A stretch of DNA of 64,000 nucleotides, taken from Sipunculus nudus. Its lineage: Eukaryota > Annelida > Sipuncula > Golfingiida > Sipunculidae. The notes under the pieces are model-generated. The model had not been told where the DNA came from. It saw only the letters and a program-made list of their open reading frames with translations, and ran no database searches. Shown here piece by piece: positions 33,291-46,100 of the stretch. Every line of letters starts with the position of its first letter. Position 1 is the stretch's first letter. Both the position numbers and the translations under genes were made by a program. The DNA lies in assembly GCA_026874595.1 (NCBI GenBank), contig CM049308.1:39606527-39670526 (forward strand), in the 5' to 3' direction.

Positions 33291-33299
33291 GCATATGAT

Positions 33300-34020
33300 C
33301 AAGATGTTGTGGAATATGGCAGGTCTACTTTCATCAGAGGTAGCAGAGTCTCATGTACTCTTACATGTTACCGTAAGAATTGAACATGATGAAAACAATT
33401 GTATTATTTTGCATTTCCTTGAATCATTTAAGTATAAAACTAGATACACTGATAAGTCGTAAAAAATATGGCATTGTAAAAGGATGGGTTTTGTCTGCAG
33501 GTATATGTCTAAATTTTGTTCACCGGGGTAACAGTGTGATCTGTGTTCACGGACGACGCTGCAGTAGGAAGTTTTCTTCGATTATACAGATGGATGCCCC
33601 CCGATGTAGTCCCGATTTTACAAGGTGTCCATAAAAGTAACCTATATCAATTGTATAGGGTTAATTGCCCATTTTCAAAATGATCACATATTCCGCTTGC
33701 TAACTATCTCAACAAATAGACAAATCTCATGGGAATCGAGTGGAATGCCTTTTAAATGTTAACATAATCGTAAGGACCCTGCATTGTGCGTTCAGTCAGG
33801 TGTTAATACTTGAGGGAAATGCTTATATTAGCTCAAACAGCTGGATGTTTCAAAACTCCGGAAATTTTCTGATTCGAAAGAGAAAGTACCCCTATACATT
33901 TCCTATCACAGTCTTGTCGTTTATTTTTGTCGTATATTTCAATCAGACCTCTTCAATGAAACGGCGAAATACCTCCGTCGAATCTCATTGTTGTTATGAC
34001 CTTGAAAGGACATTGTCATA
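33300..34020. other. Non-coding spacer
   Basis: Three short open frames occur, but none has recognisable family motifs or splice structure. I see nothing that supports a gene. Confidence 0.5.
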
Positions 34021-34022
34021 AA

Positions 34023-35068
34023 TTAAACCTCTGCATCTTTATTTACTTGCTCAACAACGTTTGTGGAGGAAACCGTCTCTGTCAATGTATATTGTGTGTT
34101 TATTGAAACAATAAGTGCATAACCGGTTCTCTTTAGGTATTTTATGTCTTCTCCCCATTTCCACTTCCATATCATGTACTGAGCATCTGAACCTAGGTAC
34201 AGTATGTTCCTTTTTTGGGGTATACATGTTAAGTATTTTTCTATTTCCAACACTGATTTAAAATGCCCATATGTTTTGAGTCTCTTGTTATTAGTTATTT
34301 GTTGGTGCCATTCCTGTATACCAATGTCCCTTATTCTTTGTCTGAATTCTCGAATAAATTTATTACAATCACCTACATCCTGAAAAATCCACACATACCC
34401 AAACCCATATCTGTATAAAATTTCTTTCACCTTAGTTGCCAAGTTAATTCTTCCTGACGTGTCCATTTGATACAAACAATAATATGCTTGTTTGGGTAAA
34501 CGTCCGTTTTGCATATGTAATATTTTCACCCAGTACAATATTACCTTTATTATACCCTTGAGCTTTAAAGGTAACCTGCCGTATTCACCTAACACAGCAG
34601 GGTTAGGAACCGCTGAATTTAAATGGAGTAAGTTTTTACAAAATTTATTTTGTACCCTCTCTATTTCCTCACAGATATTCCACCCCCATATTTCACTTCC
34701 ATAAAAGAGTACGGACTCCACCATCATATCGAACATATAAAACAGTAGTTGTGGTGTAACATATTTGCATTTCAGCCAGTATCTTTTTATCATCCCAACT
34801 GCTTTCTGTGCCTGATTTACCTGGTATTTTTGTGTTTTGTTCCATTTTCCAAAACTTGTGTATATATGGTCCCAAGGTATTTATAATGACTTGTCACCTG
34901 GATGTCATTTCCCATAAATTTCCACCTTTCATTATTTTTAACCCTGCCACCATTCCTAAATACCATGACTTTTGTTTTATTCAGATTGACTTTCAAACTA
35001 TACTTCAGACAGAATTTTTCTAGAGTTTCTATATGCTTTTGTAACTGACCAACTGTATCGCCAATCAA
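34023..35068 (-). pseudogene. Inverted 5' segment of a LINE: RT C-terminal region
   Basis: Read on the - strand from 35068, the frames give VNLNKTKVMVFRNGG (RT, just after the catalytic box), KYLGTIYTQ and, after frameshifts, VESVLFYGSEIWGW, ERVQNKFCKNLLHL and GRLPLKLKGIIKVILYW. This is the region behind the RT active site in many animal LINEs. It ends near 34130 (LKRTGYALIVSIN). The catalytic box itself is missing at the 35068 junction. The segment faces the LINE 3' end that follows on the + strand. Confidence 0.8.
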
Positions 35069-36449
35069 TAAAGGTTTTAATATTGTTGAAGATGAATATC
35101 ATTTTATTATGGAATGTGGATTATTCAATATTATCAGGAGAAAATATATAGAAAATGAAATAACAGGAGCTGGTATGGATAACTTTATATTGCTGATGTC
35201 CAGCAGTAACATACAAGTTATAAACAGTCTGGCCTTATATATTTATTGGGCAACTGAGAAAAGGAAAGTCTATATAGCCCAAGGAATTTATTAAAGGGAC
35301 CTATTACTATACCCAATATGTTAAAGATACACTTAGTATAATGTTCTCTCCTTAAAGTATAATGGTATCTTCCTATATATATATATATATTTATATATTT
35401 ATTTCTTAAGCTTTTTGCCTACTCGTGTGCATAAATGAAAATAAACTTGCACCCGGTTCAATCAGTCATTTATGCAGTGAAACCAGTGTGTTAAGAGAGT
35501 AGAACCGTTAAAATGTAAGAATATACATCTATCATAGATTATGTTTCTGTTTAATGGTAGCTAATACATGAATACAAATAATGGATGCAATATGTTTGTA
35601 TGTCTAGTAATTCACAGATGAATATTTTCAAAACAAATGATTATATTATGATGCATGCTCAATCTGTCATGATTTGTTCGCCCTAAAATGTATTTTTCAT
35701 GTGTAAATAAGAAATAATTATATACTTATTGATTACTCTCATACATACAGTTCTTTGTGAGTATAAACTTTTTTTTTCTTTTTTTTTTTATTGCATGTAT
35801 ATGGTATGCATTAAGTGTTAATTGTTGTCACATAATTTTTGTTATTTCTTAATTTTCAATTTTTGTATAAGGATCTAGTGAAGTGTAATGAGCTGCTATC
35901 GCATCAGTTCTCTTTATCTGTATAGTTTTTTTTTTTGTTTTTTTCCTCATTTTTATTTGTATTATGTATTTTGTATTAATGTGTATTGTCGTTTGTACTA
36001 CTTGTATTAGGCTCTTCGAAGTTTATTATGGTATCATTGCATTATTTTTGTTTATCTTCTTTTTTCATTTCTTATTTATTGTTAGGTTATGCATTGTATT
36101 AATTGCTTTTATATATTTTGAATGCTATGTATTTTCTCTGTGTACTGCTTGCATTAGGGGCATTTGGAGTGTATTATGCTATCATTGAATCATTCTTTTT
36201 CTTGTTATTATTATTATTATGAGTATTATTATTGTTATTTATTTTAATAATACACTATATTTCATTGAATATCTACTATTCCGCATAATCTAATGCATGC
36301 AAGATTTTTGTATTTCTTATTTATTTATTTATTTTTTTTTTTGTATTTATTATATTGTTAATGTAATGTTTGCATGTATATAAACAAGTGCAGTTGTACT
36401 TCTCATTGGTTCCATGGGCCGGAGGCCTTTAAACCAGAATAAATATTCA

Positions 36450-36482
<33 letters not shown>
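35069..36482 (+). mobile_element. 3' end of the same LINE in + orientation, with (ATT)n tail
   Basis: VEDEYHFIMECGLFNIIRR (from about 35083) is the zinc-like C-terminal end of LINE ORF2, and the frame ends at TAA near 35293. A ~1.15-kb T-rich 3' UTR follows, with degenerate internal repeats (GTATTATGNTATCATTG). It closes with TGGGCCGGAGGCC, AATAAATATTCATC and an (ATT)n run at 36448-36482, a typical simple-repeat LINE tail. With the preceding inverted part it forms one 5'-inverted insertion. Confidence 0.75.
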
Positions 36483-36485
<3 letters not shown>

Positions 36486-36767
36486 TGTGTGTTCCTGTCA
36501 TATTTGCGAATAGTGTCAACCTTGCTCATCCACCTCTGATTAATTTAATTGGCTTTGTCTCTAACTGCTTTCTCTCTGCATCTGCAAAGAAAAATGATCA
36601 GCTACATTGGCGGTCACAGAGCACTTTTTAAAACCCAAATATGGCCGTAAGTGATCCTGTTGTAAGATCCGTCTTAGTCAAACCCGGCTTAGATGACCAA
36701 TTCGAAAAAACGACCACTTTATCAAGGTCCCATTAGTGGTCATTATTATATAATATGAGATTTTATA

Positions 36768-36825
<58 letters not shown>

Positions 36826-38644
36826 CAATTTATGGACTAATTTATCTTTCAATTCCACCCGAACCCGTGCCCACATCCGTGTTAGAACTGTTAAAAATAC
36901 CAAACAACTCGTTTTTTCAAGAATAATAAAAAAATAAAAAGGTAAATTCTACCGAAGATGGAAAGAGAGTTTAATGTTAAAAACAAATTTGGCAAGTGTT
37001 ACCCAAATTTAACTCTAAGGTATCATTCATAAAGTTGATTACAAGGATTTCTTGTCAACGGAGCAACACTGGGAACTGCTTACTGAGAGACAGCTCCATT
37101 CACCCCGGAGGAAGGGGACCGAGCACCCGAATGCTAGTGTACAAGAACCTGCACAAAGCTAGTCTTACTTTTGTAAGCAATTCAAAACTTCACATAGGAG
37201 GTTACTTAGTAGGTTAAATTAATATTTACAATCACAGAATAGTAGCTATGAACACTGACGTCATTTGATATTCCAATGTAAAATGATGGTATGGTTATGA
37301 ATTGGTCGGGTGTAATATATCTGAGTTTACTTTCAACTCCCACGGTCTCCTCGTGCCTGGCTCAAAGGAGTTAGACCTTACACGGTTCACCGCTCTGACA
37401 GCAGCGTGGTGGATCTATTGCATGATTAAAAAAGTTGTTAAATTCTTGTGATGTGGCTCTCATGCAAAAATCTAACACAAATAGAAACAAAACAGTGTAT
37501 CTTTGGACCAATGTACCGAATATTTATCATGGCGCCAGGTACAGTCTTTTGTATCTGACATGACTTAATATGTTGTGGAGTTCCAACGGACGTTCAAAGA
37601 CAAAATGTGCGACGTTATCCTCGGGATAAAAAACATAATCCTATAGGCTGAAATTTGTCCACACTCATCACTTAAATTAAAGAATGACCCGTTATATGAA
37701 CAGTTTTTTTTATTATTACTTATTGAATTTACCAAATTTTTGTGAATACATAGATCTTTAAAATCACTTAAATATTACAAACAAAGTCACATAAAACAGA
37801 CCACAATGTTCCATGTAATTTAAAATATTAAAAAACATAATACACACAACGAAGGCATAAATTTAATAAATAAATTATATGTATGTGGATATGTGCGTAG
37901 TGTATGTGCTTTGAGAGAGGGAGAGGGAGAGAGAGAGGACATGCTGAAAACACAGATGATGTTTATTGATGGTGATGGGTTGAGATTGGTAGAGTTTATA
38001 AATGAAACTTCAAAGGCACTATATATTGTTTATACGATGGAGAGTGCTTTGTATTAGTTATTATAACTAGATGTACAATCCATGTAAAATAAAAGTTTAT
38101 ATTATATAGAGGCATGTTCTTTATCTTAAGATAAATACCGATTTGAACATACCTTTTATTTTAGAATAATCTTTAGAGTAAGTTCTTTCTGTATTGTAAT
38201 TGTGACGAAGAGACTAAAAATCGCGTATCGAGACGCTTACATTGAAACACACCCCGCGAATGGTTCGCCACTCATATACCCGCTTGGGTTCTCTCTCGCG
38301 TCTGGATTTATCATGGCAACGTAACTTCGAAAGTTAACTAGACTTCTTTGTAAATGTTAAACAACAGTAAGTGATCTCTATCCATCCACGCGTTTAATCT
38401 GACCATAGTTCCATGCCTTTATCTGTGTGTAAAGTTCAGGATCAAAAGAAAAGCTTGGATGTAAGAATGGATCGCGGCGGTGACAAATGCATTTTACAAG
38501 GACTACACATTTCGTCTAAGTCACTCCTGCCTCGACATTGAAAATATAGACAAACATAAACATGAACATCAGTACAGTGAATTACTAACTCAAGGAGACC
38601 TAGATAAGACTGCAACAACAAACATCCAAAAACAATTAAATAAT
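36483..38644. other. Non-coding spacer with microsatellites
   Basis: (TA)n at 36773-36819 and a GAGAGA tract near 37914-37936. TCAAACCCGGCTTAGATGAC near 36678 looks like a worn transposon end. No exon is recognised. Confidence 0.5.
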
Positions 38645-38759
38645 ATACGGCTACTGTGGTCAGGGGGATAGAGCACAGGACTCAACCACCATAGATGGTG
38701 AATTCGAAATCCAGTCGAGAAGCGGTGGATTTTTAACGATCGGTGTGCATGACCCAGGG
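38645..38759 (+). mobile_element. tRNA-derived SINE, 5' part (split by a transposon)
   Basis: GGCTACTGTGGTCAGGGGGA (A box TGGTCAGGGGG), AGGACTCAACC and GAATTCGAAATCC (B box) form a decayed tRNA-like head. The following TTTTTAACGATCGGTGTGCA and GACCCAGGG match the body of the - strand SINE at 16437-16853. The SINE continues at 39455 after a 686-bp insertion. Confidence 0.8.
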
Positions 38760-39445
38760 TACGCTCCCGAGGCAGCGGAAATCTTGCGCTTCTAAAGAAG
38801 CAACTGATTTTCACGCTGCCAGCTTTGACCGTTTATGATATATTTAGACACCAGATGGCGGTTTGTTGTCCACTGAAATAAACGTGCGTACGATGTGACA
38901 AGCAGCCAATCAGATGCCAATAAACAAACACTCGACAGGCATCCTGGCTCCGCCCATTGCCGCGCTTCAAGCGCCGTTTGATGATTTAAATTGCTCCCTA
39001 TGCATTCTCGCATCATCGACCGATTCGATTATGACATTATGACTGTGTTAGCGTAGCCATGTATCTGTTGTCTGCAGAACTGAAACCAGCCAGCGAGGTG
39101 TGCACGCAGCCTTTGTTGTTACGTTTCGTTTGAATTACAGCTCACCGGCCGAGCATCCTATGTGCCCAAGGCCCTAAGCAAACCACGTCAGGGGAAATTC
39201 TCTCTGAGCCTGTGGCATGTTTAAACGGTTACGCTGGGGGATGAGCTGTCACTCAAAAAGAAATGAATATGATTGGCTCCGTGTATTCCTCGCTTGGCTT
39301 TGTCTTCCAGCACAAAGTTTCATCTGATTGGACAAAAATACAGTGCTCCCCTCTGGTGTTGCAAAGCAGGATACGAGGTCATAACAAACAGCGCCTTACG
39401 ATATAGGAAGTAGCCCTATAGGTAAAGCGCTGTGTAAAGAGCGTA
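38760..39445 (+). mobile_element. 0.7-kb DNA element, TACGCTC termini and 9-bp target duplication, copy 1
   Basis: The element runs TACGCTCCCGAGGCAGCG to CGCTGTGTAAAGAGCGTA. The ends are imperfect inverted repeats (TACGCTC perfect, then A and CAGCG shared). GACCCAGGG is repeated exactly at 38751-38759 and 39446-39454. The interior matches 55585-56286 in reverse orientation nearly throughout. Frames in it are not conserved between the copies, so it is non-coding and needs a transposase in trans. The 9-bp duplication fits Mutator-like or Merlin-like families; the superfamily is not settled. Confidence 0.9.
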
Positions 39446-39454
39446 GACCCAGGG

Positions 39455-39750
39455 TGAGTGCTCTTAATTTTTAATAGGAAAGCTGTGCCCTCCTATTACT
39501 TGCAAACGAGTACGTATTTGGAGGAAATATAACCTAAGAATATAGATGTCACCCACCCAAGACCCACAAGTGGGGTTGTTACCGGATCTGCTTAGCACAT
39601 GGATAAAATGAGAGGACGCTTGCATGAGCAACCGCCCTGTAACGTCTTGGACTGTCTAATACTGAAATAAAATTCTGCAGGTAAACCATTGCTTGAATAA
39701 CGGAATAACGGAGGTGGATACATCATTCTAAAATTTAAATTAAAAAGTAC
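39455..39750 (+). mobile_element. tRNA-derived SINE, 3' part
   Basis: TGAGTGCTCTT, CAAACGAGTACG, ATAAAATGAGAGGACGC, CCCTGTAACGTCTTGGAC and AATTCTGCAG follow in the same order as in the SINE at 16.4-16.85 kb. It ends in a weak A-rich stretch near 39745. Confidence 0.75.
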
Positions 39751-40093
39751 ATACATTTTCTCAATCGAAGCCTACATATATCAGGGATCCATTGAGTCTT
39801 CTATAACTACGTATATGACGTAGGAATAACATGTCAAATGACTCGTTGAATATAAATGGGCATCAAACTATCCATTAGCTAAATAACCTTATCTTTGTGT
39901 TTTATATTCCGTTTACACTTTTAAATTAGGTTTGGCCATGCCAACAAAACATATAACAGTATTTCGCATATTATTATGTAAATATATTGAAGAGATTGCT
40001 CTTGAGACTATACGGGATGGTTTTTCTAACACCAAGTTATCAGTATTTATCTTTTATGGTTATGTCCAAAGAAAGCCTGTTTCTTGGTGTTGT

Positions 40094-40165
<72 letters not shown>

Positions 40166-40290
40166 CTAAGTGAAATTCCGAAAGGACGGCGAGTACTGGA
40201 TGCGACCGGTGGGGGGGGGGGGGGGGGGCATGGCCCCCTGCGGCCCCCCTCTGGCTACTCCCCTGTTAATGTCTCCTTAATCACAGAAAA
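39751..40290. other. Non-coding, (TA)n microsatellite and worn transposon end
   Basis: (TA)n with one AAATA break at 40095-40160, a G run at 40209-40228, and CTCTGGCTACTCCCCTG near 40247, the reverse complement of a CAGGGGAGTAGCCAG-type end. The frames through the TA run are artefacts. Confidence 0.6.
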
Positions 40291-41177
40291 TAAGGTCACT
40301 GTAACCACTCATATTCTATGCGCTGTGTGTAACATATGATTTGAGTACCCTATATGTCAGATGGACACAAGTCATAGCAGTTAAACAACATAGAACTTTA
40401 AACATAGCATTTAGGGAGTTTCTAGTAAATTTCTTTTTGCTGTTACCTAGTTTCTAAGGACTATGGGGGAAACATGATTTTGAGCACTCTGGAATTCATT
40501 CTACCCATTGTTCAAGGTTTCTTAACACATTATTTTTACGAAATCATTACATCAATATCAATAATATCAGCATTTTCTTAGTATGATGCATTGTATTCTT
40601 GTTTACTATATCCATTTTAAAGTTATATGATACGTATTTATACCTGACTATGTAATTCAATTAATCGGTGACTGTTACTTGGGAATGGATTTGAGATACC
40701 ATAATATATGTCATAATAACAAACTGCATTAATGTCATGTATATAACATTTATGTATTTGTATTTATGAATATAATTTCTTCATACACTAAGTAAGTACA
40801 TTGTATTTTTTTTATCATTTTATGTATAATTATATTCATCACAGAAGAGGCTACCATATTTAAATAATTTTTAACAAATAAATAAATACATTCCATACAT
40901 GTCCTGAAGTGCTACCTGTAGTAAGAAGGGCAGCTGTTACATTTATGGTATATAAATATAATCACGAAAAACGGGGAAAACACTGCATTAGTGTGAAAAA
41001 AAGCTCAGGTATTCGGCAAGGCATCGTTGAGATCAACAAAGAAATGTTTTGGGAACCAGTCCGGAAGCAGTTTAGAGCTCTATTGGTTCTAAAATGTATG
41101 CAGTGAAATAATCAAAATGAAGAAATGTCATTTCAGATTGCACATATCTTAAAAAAAGTTAATGTACGTTTAAAGTT

Positions 41178-41475
41178 TATGGTTCTGTGTTTCAGATGAT
41201 GCAAACGGTACTGGCGAAAGTCCAATGGCTTACATGCATAAACTGGAGCTAGTCCAAAATAATCCGTTACCAGGTTAAATTTACAAATCGCAGTTAATTA
41301 CATTTGATCTGAGCAGCATGCTTCATATATACAGAATACAGCGCTGGCAATATCGGAGGACAGCTTCTTTTGTCATATATGTAATCTGGTCGTTTGCAAC
41401 CGTTATGCATGTATCGTTCATGATCAAAATCGTAAAATGAGGTGTTTCGACATTAATTAACTCATTATCCCTACG
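41178..41475 (+). promoter_or_regulatory. Probable 5' UTR of SLC22 gene B with upstream splice acceptor
   Basis: TTATGGTTCTGTGTTTCAG ends at 41195 and parallels the acceptor at 17478 in gene A. The following ATGATGCAAACGGTACTGGCG keeps close identity with gene A, consistent with a transcribed leader. Confidence 0.45.
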
Positions 41476-43092
41476 ATGGAACTGAAACACATTCTCAATG
41501 ATTACGTCGGTGGCCTCGGCCGATATCAAATAACTATTTTGATACTTTTGACAATATTACGTATTCCCTCGGTTCTCCATAACATGGCATATGTATTTTA
41601 CGCTGCTACTCCGGGGCATTGGTGTGCCTATCCTAAATATAATACTTTGAATTTAACAACGGAAGAATGGAAACGGTTTTCAATCCCGTCTAAGAAGGAA
41701 AATGGTAAGCTCAGCTATAGTAAATGCAAAATTTATACCTGGGCTTCCGGAAATTGGACAAACGCCAGTAGCATCAAACATATCCTGAGTGAAATCGACA
41801 ATGGTACGGAATTCAGTGATGACGTAAAGAAATCCTGTGACGTTTGGGAATATGATAGAGTTTCCAGTGTCAAGAACTCTCATGTAACAGAGGTAAGAAC
41901 TCCAAAAGAAGTATGGCTGTCTCACTTGAACGTACAGTATGCATGCATAGATATATAGAACTAGATTAGTAACGTGCGTATTTAAATATATTAGTGAAAG
42001 TCACTACCATAGATTAAGATATTTGAGCGGACGTATCGACAAATACATTAGACAGGACATAATTTTGCTGCCATATCCTTGTCATATACTTTTTCTTGAC
42101 TCTGTGATAATTATAACATTTAATGGTCCTTACCAAAAGAACTGCATGAAATCTTGCATATATTAGTATATGACATGCAAATAAAGTTTATATTCAATAA
42201 TACCTTTATCAGTGAAAGTTTTGCTTTATTTACACACACAATGATATCATTGAGTTCTGTAGACAGGAGCATTTTAAACCTCATTTTCGAAGGCTTGGTG
42301 ATCATTAAGGGTAAAACAGATCACCGAAAATAGAATTCATTGTGTTGGTTTTCATTATAGAATGGCCTACGAATTGTTGTGGAAAACGCTTTTAAGAGAC
42401 TAAAACATAACTATTGAAATGTGCATCTGTATTGTTATAAGAAGAGGGTTAATTATCTCATAAGTGCATGAATACACAGTCTTTGTATTATTTTATTGCA
42501 GTGGGACATGGTCTGCTCATAAGTACACATAGTGTCATTGTATTATTTTATCTCAGTAGGACATGGTCTTCTCATTATTACACACAGTCTTTATATTATT
42601 TAATCTCAGTGGGACATGGTCTGGTTATTATTACACAAAGTCTTTATATTATTTTTTCTCAATGGGACATGGTCTGCTCATAAGTACACACAGTGTCATT
42701 GTGTTATTTATATCAGTGGGACATGATCGCTCATTAAAGATTGAGTCTTTGTATTAATTTATCTCAGTGGGACATGGTCTTCCCATTTGTACACAGTCTT
42801 TGAATTGATTTATCTCAGTTGGTCATGATTTGCTCATTAGTACACACATGTAGTCTTGTATACATTTATCTTAGTGGGACTGGTCTGCTCGTTAGTACAC
42901 ACAGAGTCTTTGTATACTTTTATCTCAGTGGAACATGGTCTGCTCATTAGTACACAGAGTCTTTGTATTATTTTATCCCAGTGGGACATGGTCTGCGACC
43001 GTGCATGGATGAAGTCTATCATCGCGTCCGTGTTTGTCATTGGATATATTATTGGTTCACAGATCGTCGGCTACAGCTCTGACAGGTATTGG

Positions 43093-43151
<59 letters not shown>

Positions 43152-46100
43152 TATATAAATGAATAAATATATATATATACATATATATATATAACTATTT
43201 TAATTAACAAATATGTTATCATACGCACATTGCATGCAAAAGCACGGAAACAGAAGTCATTCAAGTGGAAACATTAAAAGCAATTAAAGGAATTATTATT
43301 TTATTTTAGAGACAATTTCTGTTCTGAACAGTCGGGAACCTTAGGCTTCAAAAGAGAAACATTTCCCCCAGTGAACTCTTATAGAATAATGACCAAGTTC
43401 AGCTCCCTGTAAGTAGACCACGGAGACAGAACCATTTGAACACAATTGCAGATTCAACATATGTGGATCATTCCTGTACCGTTATAGCCACTGAATTGAA
43501 ATGGCACATGGTCTTGTTGGGGGGGGGGGGAGGGAGGGGTGTCTTACTATTTTAAGTGTGGGTGGGTTTTCTTTATAAAGATGTGCGTATGGAAGAGTTG
43601 GTTTCGTGAAATACACCGAGAAAGTCAGGTAGGCGAATTAAACCTGCCTCGAGCGCCATCTACAGGGTCTTCTATAATCAGGCTACCTTTCCTGGATTGG
43701 TTCATGGGTTAAAATACCGACGACGTTGCGCCATCGCTTAAGCACATTGATTCGCTAAAATCGCTTGAATTTAGTATTTATAAAAGATATAAAAAATTTA
43801 TATACCTCTAATAAGTATAGAATTTACTAACACCTTCACACGGAACAATAATAAAACTCTCGTTAAAACGTTCCTAGACAGTTAATTGTGCGATAAGACA
43901 AGTAACTAATTTTGATGGTTACAATAAAAATTAATAATAATTTAAATGTTTGGAAAAGGCGATTATAAGAAAAAGACTACAGTCCGCTCAGTTTATATAT
44001 AAATGAGGCACCTGGAATAAAAAAAAAAATGGTGACATATTAACTTATCAGATATGGAACCGTTAACAGAGCAGAGTTTAAGAGATTCTTCATAATGATA
44101 AGTAAGTCTACACAGATAATCCGAGTTGTTATATACAGTATATTATATAATCATACAGATGGGGTCGTCGTGTGATGCTGAGGGTCCTGGTGGTCGGAAC
44201 GACTGTATTCGGGATCGTGTTACCATTCGTCAATAACTATGTAGCATTTCTGGTGATCCGGGCCCTGTTATCAGGGTGTATAAATCCGGCGGCTGGAATA
44301 TGTTTCACTTTCTGTGAGTCTGCTTTCTGATATATTCGGTATAGTTCCACGATAAATCATAATTTTATATCAAGAATAACTTATCAATCCAAGTTGTAAA
44401 TTATCACCTATCGGCCAGAGATCATTTCTAGAAAACCATCTCCAAGTTTGGAGAAGCCACCACGGTCAATTATAATACAGATTATAGTTGCTAGTGAAGT
44501 CATGCAAGTGTTCCAACTTCCGGGAGGGCGGATATCGGATCTAAGCTGAAGTCTTGCAGGTGAGGGTCACCGGCCCTTCCGCCAGACACATTACTTCTCA
44601 AAGCGAACCTCTTCCAGTAAGGCAGAGTGGGACGGCAGGGACTATATGTCTCAACTGTCAAACTTTTAAATCAAAATTTGTTAAATTTTCTGTTTACATT
44701 TGCATGCATATTCCGTGAAAATCTTCCATCAGACATAAATAATATTGTACTTTGCCTCGAAACAATTCTTATCCAACATATTTTAACGGTCTATGTTACC
44801 CTCTTCTTACATTTATACCTACGCCACAAGTCTTGTATTTAGAAACTTTAGTACGTTGTCGGGATAGAATGTCAATACCTACAATCCCTAACCAGTATAA
44901 GAGTCATACTCTAGTCGTACTCTTATGAGTATGGGCAACCATCAGGGAGTCGCCCTCCCCAATCCCACTTTCCCTCACGATCATGTCATTTATGTAATTT
45001 GATTTTAAAAACATAAATATTTATATTTATACCATGTTTCATTGCTGTCCTCTTAGTTTGTATCAACATTTCTATGGTTCACTTCTTCATTGCTGGGAGA
45101 CATTTAAGAAAACTGTAGTACGATAAGTTTAAACATGTATTCCATTAAAATAATCATCGAGTTGATGCTTTACAATTATTGACACTTTATCACCAGGTCT
45201 ACACTTTTCAACTTGTGGCGAATGATTCATGTGATTTTAATATCTAAAATGTTGTATTTCAGCTCAGCTGACTTAAAGTCGTCTAAGCTGTAGCGATCAC
45301 TCTTTTTTTTTTCGTTAGCGGGGCACACATCGTAACCGTTGAACCTAGAATCCTCTAAATTTGCATCAACGGAGATCCTTGAAATAAATTCTTGGACTTC
45401 CAAAATTAGGTCAATTTAAAAGTTGGCTGTGCTTCATAGCCCCCGAGCCACTTGTTTTTTTTTAAGCTTTTCTTTGCCTGCATTCGAATGTCTCTATTAG
45501 GCCAGGAGATTTACCAGAATAAAAGTGAAATAATTGTTAGATCAGTCAGATTGCATACTTAAATCTTTTCAACCCTGCTTTGATCAAGAAAAGTCTTTTG
45601 GGGAACACTTTTGCAGATACAGTGTATGAAACATTACTCTTTTTTGTAAATATGATAAAGTCGCTGTAAATTTTAAATTCTTTCACCAACAACAATATAT
45701 ATGACAATTCCAATAGGAGATACTCTACTCTGAGGATTTGAATAAGTATATATCATTAAGACAGTAATTTACATAGAGATTTTATATCTAAATTTAACAA
45801 AAGTAGTTCTTGAAGAGGCAATAAAAAACTTCTGCTGAAAGGTTGCTCTAGTATTTTCTACTTAGTTATTCTAAAAAGGCATCAACTACATTTAAATACC
45901 TTATAAATTGATGGATCAACTACAGTAGTGAGAGTGGGCATGGACATCAAAATGTGTAATCACAAGGATTGTATCGCATGTTTGCCACTGTTCCTTCGAA
46001 GGTTAAGACGTTAATCCTCGTATACCATGATTAACCACTCAGGGTTAAGGATATTCCTTAATTACAAAAGCGGTAATTTCTTTCTACAGAAATAAAAGTA

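Noticed and set aside
38792-39016. 74-codon frame inside the 0.7-kb element, a possible transposase fragment
   Set aside because: The matching region of the second copy (56.03-56.21 kb) is open only in another frame with a different product, so coding is not conserved.
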